A stretch of 64,000 bases of DNA from Hsuehochloa calcarea (taxonomy: Eukaryota > Streptophyta > Magnoliopsida > Poales > Poaceae), in the NCBI GenBank assembly GCA_036346395.1, contig CM070594.1, positions 13,487,385 through 13,551,384 on the forward strand, in the 5' to 3' direction. A program made the translations under genes and the position numbers. The stretch's first letter is position 1, and each line of letters begins with the position of its first letter. The notes beneath the pieces are model-generated. The model searched no databases, was not told the origin of the DNA, and saw nothing but the letters and a program-made list of their open reading frames with translations. This document shows, piece after piece, positions 34,401 through 45,800 of the stretch.

Positions 34401-36930
34401 CAACGGCGGAGAGACCACAAGAGGAATATGTGGAGACTCAGTGGGACGGGTGGACGAGGGCAAGACAGATATATGTGTATCTGGAAAGGTCAAAAAAGAC
34501 AGAGACTCCACAGAGGAAGCCGAAGGAGAGACAAGACGTGGGTAGAAGGGACGAGACTCATCAAAAGTCACATCTCGAGAAATCCGCATCCGACGACCAA
34601 CAGGATCCCAGCACCGATAGCCCTTGTGCTCAGCACTGTATCCCAGAAAAACACACTCAACAGACTGAGCAGTCAGTTTGGTGCGTTCTCGAGGTGCAAG
34701 GAGAACGTAGCAAACGCAACCAAACAGACGAAGGGCAGAGTAGTCTGGAGAAAGATCACAGAGACGCTCAACCGGGATCTCACCCTGAAGAGCAGAAGAA
34801 GGCTGAATGTTAACGAGATAGGTGGTAGTGGAAACGGCCTCGGCCCGAAAGTGAGGTGGAATAGAGGCGGCAATCATCAGGGTACGGGCCGTCTCAAGGA
34901 GGTGACGATGCTTGCGCTCAGCGACACCATTCTGAGCATGAGCACTAGGACAAGAGAATCGGCGAGAGTGCCACCTTTCGGCAAGGAAGTCTGCAGTAAC
35001 GAAAGAGGTACTCACCAGCAGAGTCAGCATGGAAGACTCGAATAGGAGTGGAGAACTGTGTGTGCACCATAGTGGCAAATTGTTTATAGATAGACAATGC
35101 CTCACTACGGGAAGACATAAAGTATATCAAAGTGTGACGAGAGAAGTCATCTATAAAAATGATATAATATCGATGGTCCCCTTTCGAAAGGAAGGGAGCC
35201 GGACCACAAACATCTGAATGAACAAGATCAAAAGGATGCTGAGATACTGACTCACTATGAGAATAGGGAAGCTGAATCTGTTTCCCTAACTTACAACCCT
35301 GACAATCTAAAGATACGTCTTCTGAGACAAGCCTAGAAGACCACGACGAACTAATGATGACAAACGAGATCCACACAGATGACCAAGACGGTGGTGCCAC
35401 TGCTGGAAAGAGCTGGTAGACAGAGTGGCAGAAGCGGAGAGACTGGCAGTGATGGTGGCAGCGGAAGGAAGGTGAAGCCAGTCAAGCTCCTAGAGACGCT
35501 GAGAGCCAAGGCGCCGAGGGCCAGAACCAACCAGAGCCCCAGTGTGGCGGTCCTGAACACAACAAGAGTCAGAGTCAAGAATGACCCGACAACCAAGGTC
35601 AGTAATCTGCCCAGCAGAAAGAAGCTGCATGGTTAGACGAGGAACATGAGCAACAGAAGGAACATGAAATGATGAGTTGCTAAGAGGTTCTCGACCAAAG
35701 ACAAAGAGAGGTACCATCAGCAGTAAGCACACTGACAGGGGAATCAAGAGGTGTAACAAAAGACAGAGTGGAAGAATCGGAAGTCATGTGAAAAGATGCT
35801 CCGGAATCAAGGATCCACGGGGAGGTACCTGACTGTGTAGGAGGTGATTTCTCATTGCAGAAGAGTCGATGAGCGAACTGTCGAGGAGAACTGAGCGCAA
35901 GCGGCGTCGAAGTCCGGCATCTCTGCTCAGTGAGAGAAACTACTGAAGTAGTCGATGCAAACGTCGATGTAGAAGTACCGGTGCCGGTGCTAGGAGAAGA
36001 GCGGCGTGAAAGATGTCGCTGCTTCTTATAGCATTGGGACTTGATGTGGCCGACCTTGTCGCAGTAGGAGCTGCGAGGACGACCACCGCCAGATGGAGGA
36101 CGGGCACCACCACCCGTGGCAGCCGCTGGAGGAGGCAGTGTACTGAAGCGTGGAGCAGTCGGTGTAGCAGGTGGACGAGCGGCGAGTACGGAGGGGAGTG
36201 GCATCAGACCAACACCACTCAGACGAGTCTCCTCTGCACGTATCTCGGTAAGGGCCTCCAGAAGAGTGACACGAGGGTGGCGTGCAAGAAGCTGGGCACG
36301 CCTCTGCTCGAACTTCGGGGCGGCGAGTAAGGAACTCGTGAGACGCTGAAACTCGAGTCAACACGTGCATGCACCAGGCGACGAGCAGGGCGACAACCAA
36401 GGCGGTCGAAGAGAGTCGGTGACGCCGGACAACGAAACTCGGCGTAGAAGGCGTCAGCGGTAGCATCACCTGGCGAAGAGAGTGCTCTGGCGAACCAGCG
36501 ATGTAGAGAGCATCTCCGAGGGTTCAAATGCCGACGAAGGTGAGTCCACATCCGACGGTAGAAGGAAATCCCACAACCTCGGAAGAGAACCGAGGTGGAC
36601 ATCGGCGATAAAGACGGCGGCGGCCGGCGTCGTCGTCGCACCACCGAGTGTAGGCGGTCAATCGATCGTGTAGAAATCGAGCCTCTTGATGAGCGAGGCA
36701 ACCTTATTATCGATAAGGCTAGCGACCTCAACAGCGACCTTGTCATTGTCAAGGATAGCGCAACAGCGAGGTCTCGTCGGAGGAGTAGGGCAAGACGGGC
36801 AGGTGACATCGCCGGAGAGGGCGCCCGATGGCGAAGACCACGCATATGGATGCACATGTGAGACACGAAGTCGGTGTAATTAACACCGTCGAAGATCACC
36901 GGACAGCGAGGGAGAGAAACGGTGCCCATT
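31490..36930 (-). mobile_element. Decayed Ty1/copia element, split by a solo LTR
   Basis: Read on the minus strand from 36930: gag with VSLPRCPVIFDGVNYTDFV (frameshifted soon after), a zinc knuckle near 36090 (SYCDKVGHIKSQC; the first cysteine is serine), protease WILDSGASFHMT (about 35790-35830), integrase FDLVHSDVCGPAPF and IIFIDDFSRHTLIYF with a Ser for the usual Asp/Asn nearby (35240-34950), the copia INT tail RLFGCVCYVLLAPRERTKL (about 34700), and reverse transcriptase CKWVYKIKTRSDGSLERYKA (about 34030) and LLLYVDDMIITGDD (about 33590). The RT continues after the inserted LTR at 31603-31490 (DGFFMSKEKNIQDLLDRAS) and then stops. RNase H and the 3' LTR are missing and there are many frameshifts. 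An ATCAGAGC remnant at about 37105 may be the old primer-binding site. It is non-functional. Confidence 0.9.
31604..33473. mobile_element. Solo LTR (1.87 kb) inserted in the copia reverse transcriptase
   Basis: It starts TGTAGGATCGTAAAGGCG (followed by GACTAGAGGGGGTGAATAGG, a common grass LTR start) and ends CACGATATCCACA. It has a perfect 5-bp duplication AAGTA (31599-31603 and 33474-33478), and the interrupted copia frame resumes exactly across it. It contains a (CTCTC)n run at 32410-32440 and two clusters of CGGTCCGACCG-like words (31800-31930 and 33025-33360). There is no coding domain. Confidence 0.88.
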
Positions 36931-37116
36931 GGTAGGTAGCACTGGACGGCGCGACGACCATGGCAATGAAGTCTAACGGTATTACCGACGGTAGCGGCGA
37001 TTAGAGCGACGTTTTTGCTACTTTATATACCGCCAATTCCAATTGGCCCACCACCCCTCTGAAGCAATAAAAGCGGTGGAAGGGGAACTAGGGTTCCTCC
37101 TCGCTCTGATGGCTCG

Positions 37117-38090
37117 GCGGCGGAACTTCATATTTCATTAATTATTCTACACAATCTACCTGCTAAACATGCTTTCTACATGCTTACTAGACATAATTGC
37201 TGCTAAAAAATAAGACAGAATCATGTCTTTAGTTTTTTGGGCTGCTGAATATTAGTCTGAGAACATGTGTGATGAACTGCTGTCATGTGTGAGGACATGC
37301 AGTCAATCTGCCTACGCTTTTTGTTAGATAACTATTTTTGACTTCTCTGTGACTATGATACGGGTGTTTGGGTTCTGAGTACTAATCTGTTTTGGTTAAC
37401 TCTTCGTATTTTTGCAATTTTCCATGCATTGTTGTCCTACTTAGCTATGAAGTTCAGTTAACTATTGTTGTATACAACACTTATCTATTTACTCTTTAGT
37501 GTTTGTGAAAACAATGGTGTACCGATAGCCGTGAAAAAGTTTATGTAATGTTCATTGTTATCATTTCTTCACTTGACCTTTTAGTGTCTGTTGCGTTCTT
37601 CTTTATTTGTCTTTTGGTCATGATGGGTCGAATCAGCATCGTAAAAGCTTACATAAGACCATTCGTCTTGCATTCACATATTTTTAAAATGGAAAATTCT
37701 TGGGCAAGTTTGTTATATGTTTTAGACACAGGGTACCTTTGAGTTATCTTGGTTGATGCATGTGTTTAGGTTACTTCTTGTTTCTTGTTTGTCTTTGTCG
37801 CATGGTACCTTTGAGTTATCCGAGTTATTCGCCTGTGTAGTATTACTTATTGTTTCTTGTTTGTCTTTGTTGCGATTTGCAGCTATTTTGTGTTTAGGTT
37901 ATCTTGTTTGTATGCTGCTCACACTATTTTGTGGACCTTGATGATTATTTGTCTTTTCCTTGCTCAACATTCGCTGTCTACTTCATCTTGTGAATTTCAT
38001 ATTGTTTGATGTAGATCTTGCTCTCTTTTTTTAGATGTGCATTTCAATCTTATGGTTTTGTGGTTCAGCTTGCTTACTTGTATGAAGTAT
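37117..38090. other. AT-rich intergenic stretch
   Basis: No gene is recognised. About 80 bp is duplicated around 37730-37875 (GGTACCTTTGAGTTATC ... TTGTTTCTTGTTTGTCTTTG twice). It may include the decayed 5' LTR of the copia element. Confidence 0.45.
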
Positions 38091-38169
38091 AATGTCCAGA
38101 ATACAGTGTGATCCTCAACTCTTGCGTTTTCCCCTACACGAGGCGCGAACAGGCCAACAGTACCAACGA

Positions 38170-38587
38170 ACAGACCAAAGCAAGGGCACCCCGTACCCCG
38201 AGCTCCGCATCAGCACGACGGGGAAGCAGGCGCGCGCACTACGTACCCCACCGTCGATGCGTTCGGGGTGCCCAAGATGCAGGTGGACGCGTTCGCCAAG
38301 CGCACCGTCTCAGCGCGGGCGCGTGGCAGAGGTGGCCAAGACGGCGACGCCCACTACGCAGATGGCGCTGGACCTATGCAACAGCCTGTATCAGGATGTC
38401 GAGGACAACCTCTGCGCGGCGCGCCATCGAGTTCAAGGACGCCACCACCATCCGTGCCATGATGGGCATGGTGGCGCAGGACATGCAGAGCTGTGACGAG
38501 CAATTCAAGAAGGTCGGTGGGAAGAACCCCATGGAGCGCTTCGATCAGATGGGCGAGAACTGGCGAGCACTCTCCAGCATGATCTGA
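38170..38587 (+). pseudogene. Pectin methylesterase/invertase inhibitor-like (PMEI) pseudogene
   Basis: PMEI-domain proteins are secreted four-helix inhibitors of pectin methylesterase or invertase. Pieces in three frames: GTPYPELRISTTGKQARAL (38187-38250; the family has C..T.YP..C, both cysteines lost here), VPKMQVDAFAKRTVSA (about 38270), ALDLCNSLYQDVEDNLCAA (about 38370) and FKDATTIRAMMGMVAQDMQS followed by CDEQFKK (38430-38515), ending NWRALSSMI and a TGA at about 38587. At least two frameshifts and no signal peptide are seen. The third helix C..LY.D and the C-terminal helix motifs support the call. Confidence 0.7.
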
Positions 38588-39400
38588 TCCCTGACCACCT
38601 TGCACCGCCGTTGCATGCGTCTATGCATACATTGACGTGTTTTTCTTTCTTTCTTTTCACCTGATCTTTGTTTATTGGCGAAATGTGTCGATTTGATCTT
38701 GGAAAGGGTAGGCGAATTGAATTCTAATTTCAAATCACAATTATATCGTTCTTCTTGTAGTCTTTTTGTGTTTCTCTCTCTCTCTCGATCTGATTGATAT
38801 CGATATGAATATTGAGCTACTCATTATCTTAGACATGCAAATTAATATGACCATGTAGGCAGCCCATTTGGCGATTTAAAAATTCAATTCAAATAAACCT
38901 TTCCCAACATTTACTAGTACCTCCTGCATGCAACCGAGTAGCTGCCGGTGAGACTAAAGCATACTATCAAGTTGTTCTTGTGGAGATACAACCATCCAAG
39001 GTATAACAGAAGATGATTATAGTGAAAATGCAACCCGTTAATGGGTAGTGCGCCCCAAAAGTCAATAAATATATACAAGCAGCTATCTGTAAACCAAAAT
39101 GAGCAAAATTAGTTATGCAATTATAGATTGTGATTTGAGAATAGTTATAAACATTGGATGCAAAATATTTATGCAATGTTTGCTTCTCCAGTCCTTGAAA
39201 AACTACGAATCAACAAATGCCAGTAGATGAAACTAAATTACAAATCGTAACCGCGCAAATTGAAAACTTGATTTGTTTGCTCGACAACAATCAAAACCGA
39301 TGAAGTTTGGCAACAATCAATACTCGGCTAGGTGTTGCCACCAATCACACTAATAATATGCTTTTTTTTTCTGTAAAGAGAGTACAACAAGGGCGGTGCC
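38588..39400. other. Intergenic region
   Basis: No gene is seen. There is a (CT)n run at about 38773-38786 and short AT-rich stretches. Confidence 0.5.
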
Positions 39401-39835
39401 ACTACTCACACTACATCATATGCACGCGTGTGCATCAACTACACACATGCTAGAAATATTTTTTGGAAGCATGTAGTCTCACTGAGTGCCACGCATTGTC
39501 AAACCGAAAGTAGACGCAAAGATGGGGCAGGCCGAATTATGATCTCCCCTCATCTCAGATGGACCTCGTCACTAGTGGGCCAAGAAATATGCATCGGGCG
39601 CAACCAACACGAAAAATGTTATTTTAGGGGCCTCCGAAAAACGGGAAAAAAAGGACAAGGAAAAGAAAAACAGAGAATATTTCGGTCGCGGTGTGAGAAT
39701 ATTTCTCCTCTTCCTCTTTTTTTCCCGTCCTCTCGCGCCCCTCCCCTCCCCTCCCCCGACGCGTAGCTAGGGTTTTGCCTCACCGCCGCCGCGAGAGAGC
39801 GAGAGGGAGAGAGCAGAGCGAGCGTTTAGCCAGTC
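39401..39835 (+). promoter_or_regulatory. Probable promoter and 5' leader of importin alpha
   Basis: A strongly pyrimidine-rich tract (39700-39760, CTCTTCCTCTTTTTTTCCCG then CCCCTCCCCTCCCC) and a purine-rich stretch (39790-39822, GAGAGAGCGAGAGGGAGAGA) directly precede the ATG. Such CT/GA-rich leaders are common in grass housekeeping genes. No TATA box is clear. The transcription start was not determined. Confidence 0.45.
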
Positions 39836-42800
39836 ATGTCGCTCCGTCCGAGCGAGCGGGTCGAGGTACGGCGGAACCGCTACAAGGTGGCGGTGGACGC
39901 CGAGGAGGGGCGGCGGCGGCGCGAGGACAACATGGTGGAGATCCGCAAGAGCCGCCGCGAGGAGAGCCTACTCAAGAAGCGCCGCGAGGGGCTCCAGGCC
40001 CAAGCCCCCGTCCCCGCCTCCGCCGCAACCGGTGTCGAGAAGAAGGTAAAGATACGCTCAACCCTCCCATATCCCCTCCTCCGCCTCCTATCCCAGCGCT
40101 TCTGGAGTCTGATTCGTAGGTTTTCCTACTGTGACGAGCACACGCTAGGTTTCAGATGAGCTGACGCTTCGAGAAGTGTTTGCTTCGTGCGCAGTAGATT
40201 GGTCTAACTGATGAGCACTTGAGCTATGCTCATGGGATGTTTAAGTTAGATTGGTTGCTGCTTCAGATAATTGTTTTCTCCTTTTTGTTCGTGTGCATTC
40301 GTGCTTGCGTCCACGAATGGGTGTTTGGTGCGCACAAGTGCACGCACGCATGTCTACTAGTGTGAGAAGATGTGTTGCTTGTAGCTGGAAGCAACAGCTA
40401 GTCGTAGTAGTTCTTCATATCCTGATTAGTGACACTTGATTTATGGTGTTGTAGAGGTTGGATCAGCTGTCTTGCTGACAGCTTTTAGAGGTTTGTTTTG
40501 TTGGTGCTTTGACGATCGTGCGGTGTTGATTTTTTTGGGTGCATATGTTTTGTTAATTGTGACATGTGAGGTATCATGTATGTCTGCTAACTCTAGGGCT
40601 ATGACGTATCTCTCGCTCGGTAAAAATATATATCTTAATTATGGTTTTTGGAGATGCAGTTTAAGAGGTTTGGATGAGATTTTATATGATCCACAGTGGC
40701 CGAAATATATTTTTTGGAACGGCTCGTTAGTCATTTGAGCTGGGTCTCTGATTTTTATTGATTTGTCTGTTCGTTTTTGGTATAGATCTCTTATTTGTAG
40801 CAACATAGGTCTTGATGGGAGCATGCTTGTGAGCTGGTGTTTTGTTTTCTTTATTTACTGTTGGATGTAATTAAATTCGGGGTCTTTGTGCAGGTACTGA
40901 AGATTATAATATTGGATTGTTGGATCCTAGGTTTCAAGTTGTGCTTTGTGCATTTTACGAAGTTACATACTTTTGCATTTTTAGTACTTGTTGAACATAT
41001 ATTTAGGGGCCTTTAGAGTTCAGATCAGCTATGTTACCCCGATACGGATACGGTGATACCGCTAAATGTCATTTCCCAAAAACACCAACACGTCGATACG
41101 GCGAGTATATATGTATTTAAAAATAAAAAATGATGTAGAGAGGTTACGAGTTCTCTCAAGGTTTTTACCATGTCTCCATAGACGAAGGAAATCTAGGATC
41201 CACCTGTTGTCCATCACTAGCACTGTCACGACCAAGTCTCGATCGCAAATTATAATCGTGCCGAGCAGGAGGCGCTGTCGGAAGTCGACGATCAGACGTC
41301 GTGGTTGATGAACTGAAGGAAGAAGCACAGAAGAGAAGAGTCACCGAGAGATAGATTGATAGGAGTTGGTAGAGAGCAGATGAAGGTAGATTGAGTAATT
41401 TTCTTCTTATTCCTTTAGTTGATGCGGCCGGTCCGTTATATTGCAGGAAACAACCCCTAACAAGAATATCTATCAAACTCTATATTCCTAATTCAAACCG
41501 AGATACAAACCAATCTCTGCTTTCCTGTTACAAACCGAGCTTTCCTATTGTAAACCGAACTCAACTTTCCTGATGCCAATATATTCTATTAGCTAACGTA
41601 AACGTATTCTCTCGGTATTACAACCTTCCAGTTCGCATGCTCCTGTTGTCGAACGCAGCACATGATGTCCAGTAACAACTGCGTCGCTGCTCTCCCGAGA
41701 AAGTCCAACATCAACTGCTTCTGTGGTTGTGCTGCTCGGATGCCGTCTACGGAGCTGATACGGAATACCGTACATGACATCTCCCCCCGGGAAACATCTC
41801 GTCCTCGAGCTGGAACGACGGAAAACGATGTTTGAAGTCGTCGACTTTAACCCAAGATGTCTCTAAATCAGAAAGATCTTGCCATGGGACCATTAACTCC
41901 CACACACCTCGAGCTAGGCGAGAGCGCACAATCTTCTGAGGCATGGGTGTAAAACGACCATGATGGAGCTCAGGCAACGGTGACGTGCTATCTGGTGGCG
42001 AGCCACGGAAAGGCTTGAGAAGACCGACGTGAAAAACATCATGTATCTTAGCACGAGCCAGAAGCGCCAATTTATATGCCATTGTACCTATACGAGCGAG
42101 AACCTTGTAAGGCCCGTAGAAGCGAGGCGCCAACTTGCGATGACCTTTTAGGGCAATGGTAGATGCTGAACAGTGCTGTAAACGAAGCCAAACCCATTGG
42201 CCAATCCCAAATTGCACTGGTCGATGCTTTGCGTCGTAATGTCGCTTATAATACTGTTGAGCAAGAAGCAGGCAGTCGTGGACATCTGCCAACAACTGAT
42301 CGCGGTTGGCAAGAAGATGATCCGCTGCAGTTACCTGGGCTGTGCCATCGTAAGGCCGGAGCGATGGAGGGTCTCGGCCATAGATCACCTTGAAAGGCGT
42401 ATTGCGTAGCGAAGACTGAAAAGGCGTGTTGTAACAGTACTCAGCCTAGGGAAGCCAGCGCTTCCCATGAAGCCGAACCACTGCTTCAAAGAAAGCTCTT
42501 GCCACTGACTCGGTTGTGTATGGATGTGAGAGCGTCACAAAGTGAGCGTGCTTGGAGAAGCGATCAATGACGGTGAGAATGATAGATTTGTCGTTGACAC
42601 GAGGAAGGCCTTCAATAAAATCCATCGAGATATCATCCCAAATACGAGAGGGTACCTCCGATGGCTGCATCAAACCGGCTGGTTGTAATTGTTCAACTTT
42701 GTTCCGTTGACAGACCACACAATTGTTGACGAAGTCCTGGACGACGCGTTTCATCCGTGGTGTATAGAAATCTGCTTGGAATCGGTTGAGTGTCTTTTGT

Positions 42801-45800
42801 ACGCCTTCGTGACCGGCTGTGTACACTGTCTCCAGGATTGAATCAAGCCAAGGCGAGGCCAGCGGAAGATAAACTTTGTTTGCGTACATTATGATACCAT
42901 CAGTAACACTCCAAGGTGCCGAAAGCTGGTCGGATTCAATTTGAGTTCAGATAGAGGCTAAGACGGATGTGCCCACTGCTGCTTTGCGAAGATCCTCAAA
43001 GATGGTGAATGTAGGAGATGAAATCGCATGTAGAGAGGCCGACTCGACGTCGCTTCTGGACAATGTGTCGGCCACCACGTTTTGTTTGCTCGGTTTGTAA
43101 TCCACCCGGAAATCATAGCCAAGAAGTTTGTTGACCCAATGGTGTTGCGGGATTGTAGATAGTTGTTGATCAAGGAGAAACTTCAAGCTATAGTGATCTA
43201 TTCGTACGTGGAAAGAGCGCCCCTACACAAATGGCCGCCAATGCCGGACGGCTTGCACTAACCCAATAAGCTCCCGCTCATATGCCGCCAGCTTTGCATG
43301 TTGAGGAGCAATAGAGCGACTGGAAAAAAAGCGATAGGACCGCCACCTTGGTGAAGAACGACCCTGATCCCTGAGCCTGAAGTGTCACACTCGATGATGA
43401 ATTCTTTGGAGAAATCTGGCAATTGTAAGACAGGTGCGGAGGAGAGGGCGTCCTGTAGGGCGGCAAAAGCCACGGTTGCCTCACGCGTCCAACGAAAAGC
43501 TTCTTTTTTGAGCAAGCTTGTAAGAGGCCTGGCGATGGTTCCAAATCCACGTATGAACTTATGGTAGTACCCAGCGAGTTCGAGGAATCCGCGCAAAGCC
43601 TGAATCATCCTCGGTGTAGGCCAGGCGCGCACCGCCTGGATCTTTTGTGTATCCATGGCTACGCTGTTGTTGCTGATGACGTGACTGAGGTAGCCCACAG
43701 ATGTTTCCCCAAAGAGACTTGGACCGCTTCAGAAAGAGTGTTGTTGAAGTAGACGAAGCACTGCTCGAATATGACGCAAGTGGTCCATCCATGTAGTGTT
43801 GTAAATGAGAATATCGTCAAAAAACAAGCACAAACCGACGTAAGTATGGTCGAAGGATGTCGTTCATGAGGGCTTGGAAAGTGGTTGGCACGTTTGTGAG
43901 GCCGAAGGGCATGACAACGAATTCAAAAAGCCCTTCATGTATGCGGAACACCGTCTTCTTGACATCCGGTGGATGCATGCGCACTTGATAGTACCCGGAG
44001 CGAAGGTCAAGCTTGGTGAAATACTTGGTGCCCTGTAGTTCGACGAGGAGTTCGTCCACGACAGGAATTGGGAATTTATCTTTGACCGTCTTGTTGTTGA
44101 GCGCACAGTAGTCAACGCAGAATCGCTAAGTACCATCGCGTTTCTTCACCAATAACACTGGTGAGGAGAAGGGCGATGTACTAGGCCGAATTAGTCCCTG
44201 GTGTGCCATCTCCACACATTGCTTCTCCAGTTCGTCTTTGAGCAGCTGCGGGTACCGATATGGCCGCACCGCCACTGGCGCTTTCTCGGGAAGCACGTGT
44301 ATGTGGTGACTGCGAGCTCGGTTTGGGGGCAATCCGCTGGGTTCGGAAAAAGGTTGGCGAATTCTTCGAGCAACTCTTCCATGAGTACCAGTGCATGCAA
44401 ATGTCCGGGCAGGCGTTGGTTCGCTGCCTAATCCATGCCAGGTAACCTTGTGGTCGCCATGCCAAAAAGACATCGTGTTGGTGGAGAGGTCCCATAAGAT
44501 GGGTCCTAAGGTCTCAAGCCATTGCACGTCAAGGACTAGATCGAACTCGTCGAGAGGGATCACGTAGCAGTCAATCTTGAATTGCTCGTTGCCCACCTCC
44601 AGAGGTAGGTTGTGCCCAAGACCCAAGCTCCCAACGCGGTCTCCATTGGCAACTGTGACCTGCATGTCGCGGTGTGCCCAAAGTTGAATGCCCTAACGGT
44701 GTACTGTCGCCTGACTGATGAAATTGTGAGTAAAGCCGGTGTCGAGGAGGGCTGTTAGGGTAGCCCCAGCTAGGCGCACGCTCATCTGCATGGTGCGGCC
44801 GGAGCAGGGCTGGATTCCAATAATGGCGTAGAGGGAGATGGCAGGATCGTCTTCGTGGTAGTTGTCGTAGGTGTTGTCATCGGTACTGGGTGCTAGCAGC
44901 AGGAACATGCGCTTGCAGTGGCTGCCGGGGGCAAACCGTTCATCGCAATTGAAGCAAAGTCCCACATCCCGGCGAGTTGCCATCTCTTCTGGTGTAAGAA
45001 CGCGCCGACGCATTGGGGGTGGTCGTAGGCGCCCTCGGGGGTGGCCCCAATGCTACTGGTGTGTTTGCGGTTGACATCTTCGCTCCAGCTTGCGCAGGCG
45101 CGCGCGGTGGAGGTGCGGTTCGTATTTACGGCAGTGTGGCCAATGCACGCAGCTCGTATGCACGGGCGAGAGCCATGGCCATCTGAAGACTGGCAGGGTT
45201 CTGGAGCTCGACATTAGTCTTGATTGGCTCGACCAAGCCCGGGGTGAAGAGCTGTACTTGCTGTCGCGGTTGGAGGTTGTCCGCCCGACACAAACTTGCG
45301 TTGGTATTCTTCCACGGTTCTTGTCTGATGAAGAGCTTTTAGCTCGCCGAGTGGATTGTGGCGAATTGACGGTCCGAAACGAAGGTTGATGTAGTCCTTG
45401 AAATTGTGCCAGTTCGGCTCACCTTCGTCCCGTTCTAGCCGGAAATACCACTGCTGAGCAACTCCCGTTAGATGGTATGATGCAAGCCATACCCGGTCCG
45501 TCACAGGTGTCTTTCATGGTGGCGGTGAGATGAACTAGCTGCTCGGTGAGGTCAGAGAGTTGAGCTTCCAAGTCTGCATTCATGTCGGCCGGGATGGTCG
45601 CTCTTATACCAAATTGTCACGACCAAGTTTCGACCGCAAATTGTAATCGTGTTGGGCAGGAGGCGCTGTCGGAAGTGGACGATCAGACGCCGTGGTTGAT
45701 GAATTGAAGGAAGATACACAGAAGAGAAGAGTCGCCGAGAGATAGATTGATAGGAGTTGGTAGAGAGCAGATGAAGGGAGATTGAGTAATTTTCTTCTTA

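Noticed and set aside
37480..37545. Short kinase-like string GVPIAVKKF
   Set aside because: Under 15 residues with no flanking kinase motif on either side; chance match is likely.
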